Assembly: GCA_019245995.1 (NCBI GenBank)
Contig: JAFAQW010000092.1
Location: 1 to 12,611 of the forward strand
Direction of reading: 5' to 3'
DNA: 12,611 nt
Source of the DNA: Vulcanimicrobiota bacterium
Lineage (GTDB): Bacteria; Vulcanimicrobiota; Vulcanimicrobiia; Vulcanimicrobiales; Vulcanimicrobiaceae
In this document: one piece after another, positions 1 to 5,452 of the stretch
Position numbering within the stretch: position 1 is the first letter of the stretch
Layout of the letters: every line of letters begins with the position of its first letter
The notes under the pieces: generated by a model
Told to the model about the DNA's origin: nothing
The model's database searches: none
The model's input: the letters and a program-made list of their open reading frames with translations, nothing else
Program-made: the position numbers and the translations under genes

Positions 1-280
1 GATGCAACGTCTGCTCGATTCCGGCCCGGTTGTCGGCGCCGAACGGCGAGATGCGCGAGCAGACGTGCGCGATGTCTTCGTGCGTCACCGCGGCGTCGCT
101 GAGATACGTGAAATCGTGCTCGAAGCGCGCTTCGGGCGGCCGGCCCAGATCGAGCACGACCTCGATGATCTCCTCAATGTTCGTGAGCCGGACGAGCGCC
201 TGCCGAATCGGCAGTGGAAAAATGTCGAGCAGTTGCGAGAGTTCCCAACTCGGGGAAACTTGATGAACTCTAACTGCCAA
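1..280 (-). CDS. R3H/AAA ATPase (Ycf45/SpoIIIAA-like), N-terminal part only
   Basis: Only the first 93 codons are inside the window; the ATPase and R3H domains would lie beyond base 1. The visible part matches the conserved N-terminus of the single-stranded nucleic acid-binding AAA ATPase family related to chloroplast Ycf45 and sporulation SpoIIIAA: an LPxxIRQAL helix, then IEVVLDLGRPPEARF, a tyrosine-leucine segment, a VTxEDI helix, and FGADNRAGIEQTLH just before the cut. The start is chosen as the TTG at 280: a TGA lies in frame two codons upstream, no ATG or GTG is available before the conserved block, and a GAGG Shine-Dalgarno sequence (291-288) sits 7 nt before it. An ATG nearby in another frame stops after five codons. 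The gene lies 63 nt downstream of the decarboxylase on the same strand and may be co-transcribed. Family assignment comes from memory of the N-terminal motif alone; the precise role is unknown. Confidence 0.75.
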   Translation of the reverse strand, partial: MAVRVHQVSPSWELSQLLDIFPLPIRQALVRLTNIEEIIEVVLDLGRPPEARFEHDFTYLSDAAVTHEDIAHVCSRISPFGADNRAGIEQTLH

Positions 281-343
281 TACTCATCCTCGTTTCCGCG
301 CCTTTCCCCAAGGCCCTTGGCGATGATTGCACCCGGTCGAAGC

Positions 344-1828
344 TCACTCCTTTACCACGCGGATCACGCGCAGTTCGTCATCGTACGGTCCCTGAATGCG
401 CACGCCCGCCTTCAGTTCTAAGCGCAGGTACTCGATCGTTTCGGCAGTGATCTCTTCGCCCGGCGCGAGCACCGGGATTCCCGGCGGGTACGGCGTGATG
501 GTTTCCGCGCAGATGCGCCCGCGCGAATCGCGAAACGTCACGAACTCCGCAGCCGCCAAGAAAGCGTCGCGCGGAAGCATCCGCAGCGGCGGGATCGAGG
601 GAACGCGGAAGTTGCCGCGGCGCAACCGCTGCTGCAGGATGCCGGACGGCGCAAAGAGATCGACGGCGCGTTCCCTGTGCGCGAGCTCTTCGAACGCCGT
701 AACGAGCCGTTCCGCCGCCTCCGGCGTCGTGCCGATCGTGAACAGCGCGACGACGTTGAATAGGTCGGCAAGTTCTACCTGGATGTTGTAACGCCGCCGT
801 AAAATTTCGGATACTTCGTAGCCGGTGTATCCGTGCTCTTTCACCGTCACCGTGATCTTCGTGGGATCCAGCGCGAAGATGCCGTCGCGCCCGAGCAACT
901 CGTCGCCGAAGCAGTAGAGGCCCGGGATGGCGTTGAGCCGTTCGCGCGTCTGTTGCGCGAGCTCGATGGTGCGCGAGAGCAGCGCCGCGCCTTCGGTGGC
1001 CATCTGCCTGCGCGCGACGTCCAGCGAGGCGACCATGGGCAGGTTGGGCGACGTTGAGAGAAACATCTTCACCACCGCCTTGAGCCGGTCGAGAGGAACG
1101 CGCGAGCCCTTGTGATGCAGCATCGCGCACTGGGAAAAGGCGGAAAGCATCTTGTGCGTCGAGTTGATGCACAGGTCGGCGCCTGCCGACGTTGCCGAGA
1201 GCGGCAGCGCCGGGTGAAAGTGAAAATGTGGGCCCCACGCTTCGTCCACGAGCAGCGTCTTGCCGTCAGCGTGCACGATTCGCTCGATCTCGGCGAGGTC
1301 GGCGGCGACCCCATAGTAAGTGGGAGATACGACGTACACGGCCACTACGTCGGGATGATCGCGCAGGGTCTGCCGCACGATCTCCGGCGTCACGCAATGA
1401 TCCATCCGCAACGACTCGTCGACGGCCGGCCGCATGTAGACCGGCGCGGCGCCGCTCATCACCAGTCCGCCGAGCATGGACTTGTGCGAATTGCGCGGCA
1501 CGGCGACCTTGTCGCCGGGATTCGCGGCCGCCATCATCATGGACTGGTTGCCGCTCGTCGAGCCGTTGATGAGAAAAAACGTGTTGTCGGCGCCCCAGGC
1601 GAGCGCCGCAAGCTCTTGGGCCTCTTTGATAGCTTCCGTCGGCTGGAGCAAGTCGTCGATGCCCGGCATCGGCGTCAGGTCGATCGCGCAGATATTGTCG
1701 CCGACGAACTCGCGAAACGCCAAATCCATTCCGCCGCCCTGGATGTGGCCGGGGGTATGAAACGGGATTACGCCGGCGTCGACGTAATCGAGGAGCGCCT
1801 GAAAGTACGGCGTCTTAGTTTGGTCCAA
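344..1828 (-). CDS. speA: Orn/Lys/Arg decarboxylase, SpeA-like (PLP-dependent)
   Basis: 494 aa, close to the roughly 490 aa of Bacillus SpeA-type arginine decarboxylases. It should remove the carboxyl group of a basic amino acid in the cytoplasm, giving agmatine (if arginine) for polyamine synthesis. Visible landmarks: FHTPGH at 23-28; GxTSGNQ near 89-95 (phosphate region); SPTYYG at 168-173; DEAWGPHFHFH at 195-205 with Asp195 expected to bind the pyridine nitrogen; STHK at 223-226 with Lys226 as the PLP Schiff-base lysine; and the C-terminal-domain signature PYPPGIPVLAPGE at 446-458. No N-terminal wing domain is present, unlike enterobacterial inducible enzymes. The start is a TTG at 1828; an in-frame TGA lies just upstream, and the homologous N-terminus begins here. 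It overlaps the end of the upstream gene by 14 nt, suggesting coupled translation. The family is clear; arginine, rather than lysine or ornithine, as substrate is inferred from overall resemblance. Confidence 0.85.
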   Translation of the reverse strand: MDQTKTPYFQALLDYVDAGVIPFHTPGHIQGGGMDLAFREFVGDNICAIDLTPMPGIDDLLQPTEAIKEAQELAALAWGADNTFFLINGSTSGNQSMMMAAANPGDKVAVPRNSHKSMLGGLVMSGAAPVYMRPAVDESLRMDHCVTPEIVRQTLRDHPDVVAVYVVSPTYYGVAADLAEIERIVHADGKTLLVDEAWGPHFHFHPALPLSATSAGADLCINSTHKMLSAFSQCAMLHHKGSRVPLDRLKAVVKMFLSTSPNLPMVASLDVARRQMATEGAALLSRTIELAQQTRERLNAIPGLYCFGDELLGRDGIFALDPTKITVTVKEHGYTGYEVSEILRRRYNIQVELADLFNVVALFTIGTTPEAAERLVTAFEELAHRERAVDLFAPSGILQQRLRRGNFRVPSIPPLRMLPRDAFLAAAEFVTFRDSRGRICAETITPYPPGIPVLAPGEEITAETIEYLRLELKAGVRIQGPYDDELRVIRVVKE

Positions 1829-2465
1829 CGTTCTCGCTCAACAACCCCGACGCGCCGAAGGTTCGAGAAGTCGGATGAACCAACGGCCGATACCCGGCAC
1901 GAAGCACCGCGACCAGCGCCGCCGGCGTAAGGACCTCCAGCTCGGCGTTGGCCGGTCGCGACCGCCGAGCGGTGTAGCCGCCGTCGGACCACTCGAACAG
2001 CGCGTCACCCCAAACGAGATGCGCTTTGCCGTCCAGGGCGACGTACGCGCCATCGGGCAGGCCGCCGAGGCTTTCGAAATACGTCCGCTTCTTCTTGCCC
2101 GCGAGACGGTCGTCGTGGATCTTCGCGTCCATGGCATCGGCGTTCGACGGCTCGCCATGAGTGCGAACCCACAACGCGCGAAAGCGGTTGTAGTCGTCAC
2201 GCCGGCATTCGGCGCACGGCCGGTGCCCCGCGGCAAACGCCGTCGCTTCGTCGAGAAAGAACAGCTCGGTGTACCGGTGCGGCTGCATCACGGCGCGATG
2301 GCGCCCTTTGAACTCCAACACGCACGCGATCCAACGCCGAACCTGCCACGGGCGTACGATGCGGCGGCGATCGTCATGCAAGATGCCGCGATTGCCCATC
2401 ATCGAGCCGCGACCGGGCAATGCCAGGATTTCGCCGAAAGGCGTCACGCGATTTTGCAGTGGCAC
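1815..2465 (-). CDS. Conserved uncharacterised protein with Ada-like CxxC segment
   Basis: 216 aa, a member of a widespread unnamed bacterial family that I recognise from its N-terminal block (NRVTPFGE, then MGNRGILHDD at 23-32, and RRWIACVLEFKGR at 43-55) but whose function I do not know. The stretch at 68-91 (ELFFLDEATAFAAGHRPCAECRRD) closely resembles the second half of the metal-binding domain of the Ada methyl-phosphotriester repair protein, including the Cys84-x2-Cys87 pair. The first cysteine pair of Ada is not evident; Cys48 and several His are possible substitutes. No membrane segment or signal peptide is seen. The start is a GTG at 2465; the alternative GTG seven codons in would still keep the conserved PFGE block. 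The 3' end overlaps the TTG start of the decarboxylase by 14 nt, so the two are likely made from one message. A DNA- or zinc-binding role is only a guess from the Ada resemblance. Confidence 0.8.
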   Translation of the reverse strand: MPLQNRVTPFGEILALPGRGSMMGNRGILHDDRRRIVRPWQVRRWIACVLEFKGRHRAVMQPHRYTELFFLDEATAFAAGHRPCAECRRDDYNRFRALWVRTHGEPSNADAMDAKIHDDRLAGKKKRTYFESLGGLPDGAYVALDGKAHLVWGDALFEWSDGGYTARRSRPANAELEVLTPAALVAVLRAGYRPLVHPTSRTFGASGLLSENVGPN

Positions 2466-2477
2466 GCTTCGACCAAT

Positions 2478-2511
2478 TTTATCCTGAGCGAATTCGAAGG
2501 GCTCAGGGTAA
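2478..2511. repeat. Palindromic REP-like intergenic element
   Basis: The 47-bp gap between the HNH gene and its downstream neighbour is mostly one inverted repeat: CCTGAGC (2483-2489) and GCTCAGG (2501-2507) are exact complements around an 11-nt loop that carries TTCGAA. The arms extend imperfectly on both sides (TTAT/GTAA). A related half-unit occurs between pdxS and pdxT. The CCTGAGC...TCGAA...GCTCAGG pattern is the type of short dispersed repeat found in intergenic regions of many GC-rich bacteria. There is no long U-tract on either strand, so it is not a convincing intrinsic terminator, although the hairpin could protect the 3' end of the HNH message. Confidence 0.7.
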
Positions 2512-2512
2512 G

Positions 2513-3043
2513 CTATACTTCAATCCGCTCTTCGATTGAGACGTTGTAGAGGAAGAGGAACTTACCCCATTCGTCGGGCAGCGTATTGCGCTTGATCTGA
2601 ATCCACGGAATGTACTTTGGCTGGCGGGCCTTTCTCTTCAGCGACATGTTCGCTTCCTGCGGCATGCGATTGTTCTTTCGATTGTTGCAACGCATGCAGG
2701 CGCACACGAGGTTTTCCCAGGTGGAGTCTCCGCCACGGCTCCTCGGAACCACGTGATCCACCGTCATCAAGCGCTCGCCGCGCGTACCGCAATACTGACA
2801 GGTGTGATCGTCGCGAATCAAGATGTTCTTCTTGGTCAGCGCCACCTTTTGCATCGGCCGCTTGATGTAGTACAGCATGCGAATAATAGACGGCATGCGC
2901 ATCTCGTACGTCGGCGAGGCCAGGATGCGGTCCCGGCCGTGCAGCATCTCCGCCTTGCCGGCAAAGATTAACTTCACCGCGCGCTGAAAGCTCGTGACGT
3001 TCAACGCCTCGTACGTAAAATTCAAAACGAGCACTTCGCTCAT
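2513..3043 (-). CDS. HNH endonuclease-family protein (solo, zinc-binding)
   Basis: 176 aa. The N-terminus (LVLNFTYEALNVTSFQRAVKL, 6-25) is typical of a small HNH family seen as stand-alone genes in cyanobacteria, actinobacteria and Deinococcus. The nuclease fold lies at 77-123: Cys82-x2-Cys85 and Cys116-x2-Cys119 form the zinc knuckles; Asp96-His97 is the metal-binding and catalytic pair in TVDHVVPRSRGG; Asn111 (WENLV) and Asn120 (RCNNRKNNR) complete the HNH motif. The active site therefore looks intact. Its physiological substrate is unknown, and no methylase or partner restriction gene lies nearby, so there is no support for calling it a restriction enzyme. The ATG start has only a weak, distant GGAG upstream. 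It begins 30 nt after the hairpin that ends the pdxST unit, so it may be its own transcription unit. Confidence 0.9.
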   Translation of the reverse strand: MSEVLVLNFTYEALNVTSFQRAVKLIFAGKAEMLHGRDRILASPTYEMRMPSIIRMLYYIKRPMQKVALTKKNILIRDDHTCQYCGTRGERLMTVDHVVPRSRGGDSTWENLVCACMRCNNRKNNRMPQEANMSLKRKARQPKYIPWIQIKRNTLPDEWGKFLFLYNVSIEERIEV

Positions 3044-3073
3044 AATCGCTCGGCGCTCCGCGCTTCCCTTATT

Positions 3074-3099
3074 AAACGAGGCACCTAGATGCCTCGTTT
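3074..3099 (-). terminator. Hairpin at the end of the pdxST-DUF1844 unit
   Basis: A perfect 10-bp inverted repeat (AAACGAGGCA at 3074-3083, TGCCTCGTTT at 3090-3099) surrounds a 6-nt loop. Read on the minus strand the stem is followed by TTTAATAA, giving a short U-rich tail typical of a weak intrinsic terminator. The stem includes the last codons of the DUF1844 gene, and its TAG stop (3087-3085) lies in the loop, so a terminating ribosome would cover the 5' arm. It marks the likely end of the pdxS-pdxT-DUF1844 transcript, 30 nt before the HNH gene. Confidence 0.6.
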
Positions 3100-3378
3100 C
3101 CTGACGAAGGTCAGTCGCGTTTCGGTTAGCATCTGCGTGATTGCTAACCGTTCTTCGGGCCTCAGGCGTTCTTTTACCCGTTCGAATGCGGCGCTGGCGA
3201 CGTCGATGGCAATCTCGGCCGACGCCTGATCGGTTTGCCGCCCCTCCTCTTCGGTGAGATACGCGTGCGCCGCGAGGGCGAGCGTCGCAATCACCTCGCT
3301 GAGCAGTGGTTCAACGGGCGGGATCTGCCCTTGGAAACCGGCGCCTTCCAGCTCCGGAGATTCGGGCCGAGTAGACAT
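3085..3378 (-). CDS. DUF1844 family protein
   Basis: 97 aa, small and acidic in its first half. I assign it to DUF1844 by pattern: a helix with alanine/leucine periodicity (LLSEVIATLALAAHAYL, 25-41), a second helix (EIAIDVASAAFERVKERL, 55-72), the PEERLAI turn (74-80), and a last helix ending LTETRLTFVRKRG (84-96). It has no membrane segment, cysteine pair or enzymatic motif; an all-helical, possibly partner-binding protein is a reasonable picture. The ATG at 3378 is 12 nt after the pdxT stop and directly follows an AGG, so the two are very likely translated from one message. Nothing is established about the role of DUF1844 in vitamin B6 metabolism; the linkage is noted as a finding. A terminator-like hairpin overlaps its 3' end. 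Confidence 0.7.
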   Translation of the reverse strand: MSTRPESPELEGAGFQGQIPPVEPLLSEVIATLALAAHAYLTEEEGRQTDQASAEIAIDVASAAFERVKERLRPEERLAITQMLTETRLTFVRKRGI

Positions 3379-3390
3379 CCTGCGGCGAAC

Positions 3391-4011
3391 TTACGCCGCG
3401 GTGAAATTCTTCCCTTTGAAGCGCTCGGCTTTAAAGCGCTCGACCATCGCCAAAAAGAAGCGGTGAACGCGCTGGTCGGCGGTGAGCTCCGGATGGAAGG
3501 ACGTCGCGAGGACGTTGCGCTCGCGAACCATGACGCCCCGTCCGTCACGCTTCGCCAGCAGTTCGACCGCGGGGCCGCACCGTTCGATCCACGGCGCACG
3601 GATGAAGATTGCGGGGAATGCCGACGCGCCCAGCGCCGGGATCGGCAGCGGTACCTCGGCCGATTGGTTTTGACGCCCGAAGGCGTTGCGTCGCACGGTG
3701 ATGTCGATCAAGTCGAGCGTCGGCTGATCCAAATCGGCGACGTCGCGAGCCGCCACGATCATGCCCATGCACGTGCCCCAGAGCGGCATGCCGCCCCGGA
3801 CGCGCTCGACGATGGGTGCGTCGAGACCAAAGCGCTCGAGCAGCTTCATCACCGTCGTGGATTCGCCCCCCGGAACGACCAACGCATCGGCCCGCTCGAA
3901 CTCCGCCGGAGTTTTGACGGCGTACGGCGCGGCACCAGCACGCTCCAGCGCGCGAAGATGTTCGTCAACGTCGCCCTGAAGGGCGAGTACGCCGACCTTC
4001 GGTTCTGCCAT
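3391..4011 (-). CDS. pdxT: Pyridoxal 5'-phosphate synthase glutaminase subunit PdxT
   Basis: 206 aa, class I glutamine amidotransferase that hydrolyses glutamine and passes ammonia to PdxS in the DXP-independent PLP synthase complex. The catalytic triad is visible: Cys81 in LWGTCMGM, His173 and Glu175 in SFHPEL. The N-terminal VGVLALQGDVDEH (6-18) and the PGGEST loop (47-52) are classic PdxT. The C-terminus ends in a short imperfect duplication (ERFKAERFKGKN, 191-202), slightly longer than usual and probably harmless. It starts 30 nt after pdxS, and this gap is filled by a REP-like half repeat; no Shine-Dalgarno sequence is visible directly before the ATG, which is unusual for an operon-internal gene. 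The neighbouring pdxS makes the assignment secure. Confidence 0.97.
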   Translation of the reverse strand: MAEPKVGVLALQGDVDEHLRALERAGAAPYAVKTPAEFERADALVVPGGESTTVMKLLERFGLDAPIVERVRGGMPLWGTCMGMIVAARDVADLDQPTLDLIDITVRRNAFGRQNQSAEVPLPIPALGASAFPAIFIRAPWIERCGPAVELLAKRDGRGVMVRERNVLATSFHPELTADQRVHRFFLAMVERFKAERFKGKNFTAA

Positions 4012-4012
4012 C

Positions 4013-4032
4013 GTTCGACAGGCTCAGGACAA
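4013..4032. repeat. Half-unit of REP-like repeat between pdxS and pdxT
   Basis: The 20-nt stretch reads, on the minus strand, TTGTCCTGAGCCTGTCGAAC. It shares the CCTGAGC-(n)-TCGAA core with the palindromic element at 2478-2511 but lacks the returning GCTCAGG arm. It lies wholly in the 30-nt pdxS-pdxT gap and ends 1 nt before the pdxT start codon, exactly where a ribosome-binding site would be expected. Confidence 0.6.
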
Positions 4033-4041
4033 CAGCGAGAG

Positions 4042-4932
4042 TTAGTTGCCGCGGGGAGCGAGCAACTCGCCTTCGCTCAAGCGCCGCACGTCCAATCCGG
4101 CCATGGCTTCCGATCCACCCAGCGAACGGCACGCCTCTAACACGACCTTCGGATCGGAGTAGTGTGTCGTGGCGTCGACGATCGCGCGCGCGAAGCGCTT
4201 CGGATCCTTCGACTTGAAGATGCCGCTCCCGACGAAGATACCCTCGGCGCCGAGGTGCATCATGAGCGCCGCGTCGGCGGGCGTCGCCACGCCGCCGGCG
4301 CAAAAGAGCACGACGGGCAGCCGCGCGTCCTTGGCAACTTGCGCGACGAGTTCGTACGGCGCACCGAGCTCTCTCGCGCGCCCGACGAGTTCTTCTTTGG
4401 GGGCCACGCCGAGCTCCCGAATCGCATCGCCGATGGCGCGCATGTGACGCACGGCCTCGACGATATTGCCGCTACCCGCCTCGCCCTTGCTGCGAATCAT
4501 GGCGGCGCCCTCGGCAATGCGGCGCAGCGCCTCGCCGAGATCGCGCGCGCCGCAGACAAACGGCGTCGTAAACGAATGCTTGTCCACATGATACTTATCG
4601 TCGGCCGGCGTCAGCACTTCGGATTCGTCAATGTAATCCACGCCGAGCTCCTGCAGAACGGCCGCCTCGGCAAAGTGCCCGATTCGCACCTTCGCCATCA
4701 CGGGAATCGTTACGGCGTCCATGATGCTACGAATCAACTCGATCGCGCTCATCCGCGCGACGCCTCCCGCGGCGCGAATGTCGGCGGGAATACGCTCGAG
4801 CGCCATGACGGCAACCGCGCCGGCTTCTTGCGCGATCGCTGCGTGTTCCGGCGTCACGACGTCCATGATGACGCCGCCCTTTAACATCTGAGCAAGCCCG
4901 CGCTTGACGGTTATCGTTCCGGTGCTTTCCAT
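4042..4932 (-). CDS. pdxS: Pyridoxal 5'-phosphate synthase subunit PdxS
   Basis: 296 aa, the (beta/alpha)8 synthase that builds PLP from ribose 5-phosphate, glyceraldehyde 3-phosphate and ammonia delivered by PdxT. Residue numbering matches the well-studied Bacillus enzyme: Asp24 (GVIMDVV), Lys81 (VMAKVRIGHF), and Lys149 (RSKGEAGSGN), the two lysines that carry the covalent intermediates. The phosphate-binding glycines near the C-terminus (FCAGGVATPADAALMMHLGAEG, residues about 219-240, then GSGIF) are present. The N-terminus MESTGTITVKRGLAQMLKGG is typical, supporting the ATG at 4932. No Shine-Dalgarno sequence precedes it; instead an extended -10 box lies 6 nt upstream, so the message may be leaderless. 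It heads the pdxS-pdxT-DUF1844 operon, but transcription from the two genes upstream could also read through, since the gap is only 42 nt. Confidence 0.98.
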   Translation of the reverse strand: MESTGTITVKRGLAQMLKGGVIMDVVTPEHAAIAQEAGAVAVMALERIPADIRAAGGVARMSAIELIRSIMDAVTIPVMAKVRIGHFAEAAVLQELGVDYIDESEVLTPADDKYHVDKHSFTTPFVCGARDLGEALRRIAEGAAMIRSKGEAGSGNIVEAVRHMRAIGDAIRELGVAPKEELVGRARELGAPYELVAQVAKDARLPVVLFCAGGVATPADAALMMHLGAEGIFVGSGIFKSKDPKRFARAIVDATTHYSDPKVVLEACRSLGGSEAMAGLDVRRLSEGELLAPRGN

Positions 4933-4938
4933 GTCGTT

Positions 4939-4947
4939 ATCATATCA
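4939..4947 (-). promoter_or_regulatory. Extended -10 promoter of pdxS, probably leaderless
   Basis: On the minus strand the sequence TGATATGAT (4947-4939) matches the extended -10 consensus TGnTATAAT with one mismatch. Six nt separate it from the pdxS ATG, placing the expected transcription start at or within a base or two of the start codon. No TTGACA-like -35 box is seen at 16-18 nt spacing, as expected for extended -10 promoters, and no Shine-Dalgarno sequence lies between. The assignment is inference from sequence alone. Confidence 0.5.
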
Positions 4948-4974
4948 GCCCGACCCACGCCGGACCTGGAAGGG

Positions 4975-5442
4975 TTACGGCCGCGGCGACTCCACTGCGG
5001 GCGGCGGAGAACTCGTCGAACCGGCCGGCGAGGCCGATACCTGCGGGTTTACCGGGCCGACCGAGGGCGTAATCGTCGGCAGCGGTTGTTGCCGCCAGAT
5101 CGGCACGTTTGGTGTCGGCGTAGCCGTCGGCCGTGGCGTGGCGGGTCGCGGGCTCGGCGTCGGCGCCAGCGTGGGCAACGGCTGCGGCGGCACGCGGGGG
5201 TCGGGAAAGCGTGGATCGCCGGCCGCCGTGAGCGCCTGCGAGCGCTTCCAATCGGGGCCGTACGGATGCGCCGACGCGTCCGGCGACGGGCTCACGGAGA
5301 TCGGACCGACCGACTCCAGCGACTGTTGCGTGGCCTGTCCGATCACGCGGTCGCCCATTCGTTGACCGATCGCGACGGCGGCCAACAACACGAGGGCTCC
5401 GGCGGCGAGCACGAGCGTGGGGAAACGCAGTTGTGGCTGCAT
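4975..5442 (-). CDS. Membrane-anchored Pro/Ser/Thr-rich hypothetical protein
   Basis: 155 aa, function unknown. A hydrophobic helix at about 8-26 (PTLVLAAGALVLLAAVAIG) acts as a signal anchor or uncleaved signal; no lipobox cysteine is present. Residues 46-155 are low-complexity, rich in Pro, Ser, Thr and Ala with repeated PTxxPTP/PSP motifs, resembling a wall-spanning or extended linker region and a possible O-glycosylation target. The only more ordered stretch is around 60-85 (YGPDWKRSQAL...DPRFPDPR). The ATG at 5442 lies 10 nt after the glycoside hydrolase stop, with GGCAGGG as a modest ribosome-binding site, so it is probably the last gene of that unit. No conserved domain is recognised. 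Such proteins diverge quickly, so orthologues may be confined to close relatives; nothing links it functionally to pdxS downstream. Confidence 0.65.
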   Translation of the reverse strand: MQPQLRFPTLVLAAGALVLLAAVAIGQRMGDRVIGQATQQSLESVGPISVSPSPDASAHPYGPDWKRSQALTAAGDPRFPDPRVPPQPLPTLAPTPSPRPATPRPTATPTPNVPIWRQQPLPTITPSVGPVNPQVSASPAGSTSSPPPAVESPRP

Positions 5443-5452
5443 TACCCTGCCA

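Noticed and set aside
308..320. Palindrome CCAAGGCCCTTGG as a terminator
   Set aside because: The loop would be one base and no U-tract follows; it could at most be a protein-binding site, with no other support.
281..343. A 25-codon GTG-started frame after AAGGAG between the decarboxylase and the ATPase gene
   Set aside because: The AAGGAG is the last codons of the decarboxylase, spacing is wrong, and the peptide has no recognisable feature.
1112..1930. Plus-strand open frame of 272 codons opposite the decarboxylase
   Set aside because: Arg/His/Val-rich shadow of the minus-strand gene; no recognisable domain, and the opposite strand carries all the family motifs.
2513..3043. HNH gene plus Ada-like gene as a restriction or defence module
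   Set aside because: No methyltransferase, helicase or specificity gene is adjacent, and this HNH family is a common stand-alone gene.
3235..4140. Plus-strand open frame of 301 codons opposite pdxT
   Set aside because: Runs across pdxT, DUF1844 and part of pdxS with Arg/Asp-rich composition; typical GC-rich antisense shadow.
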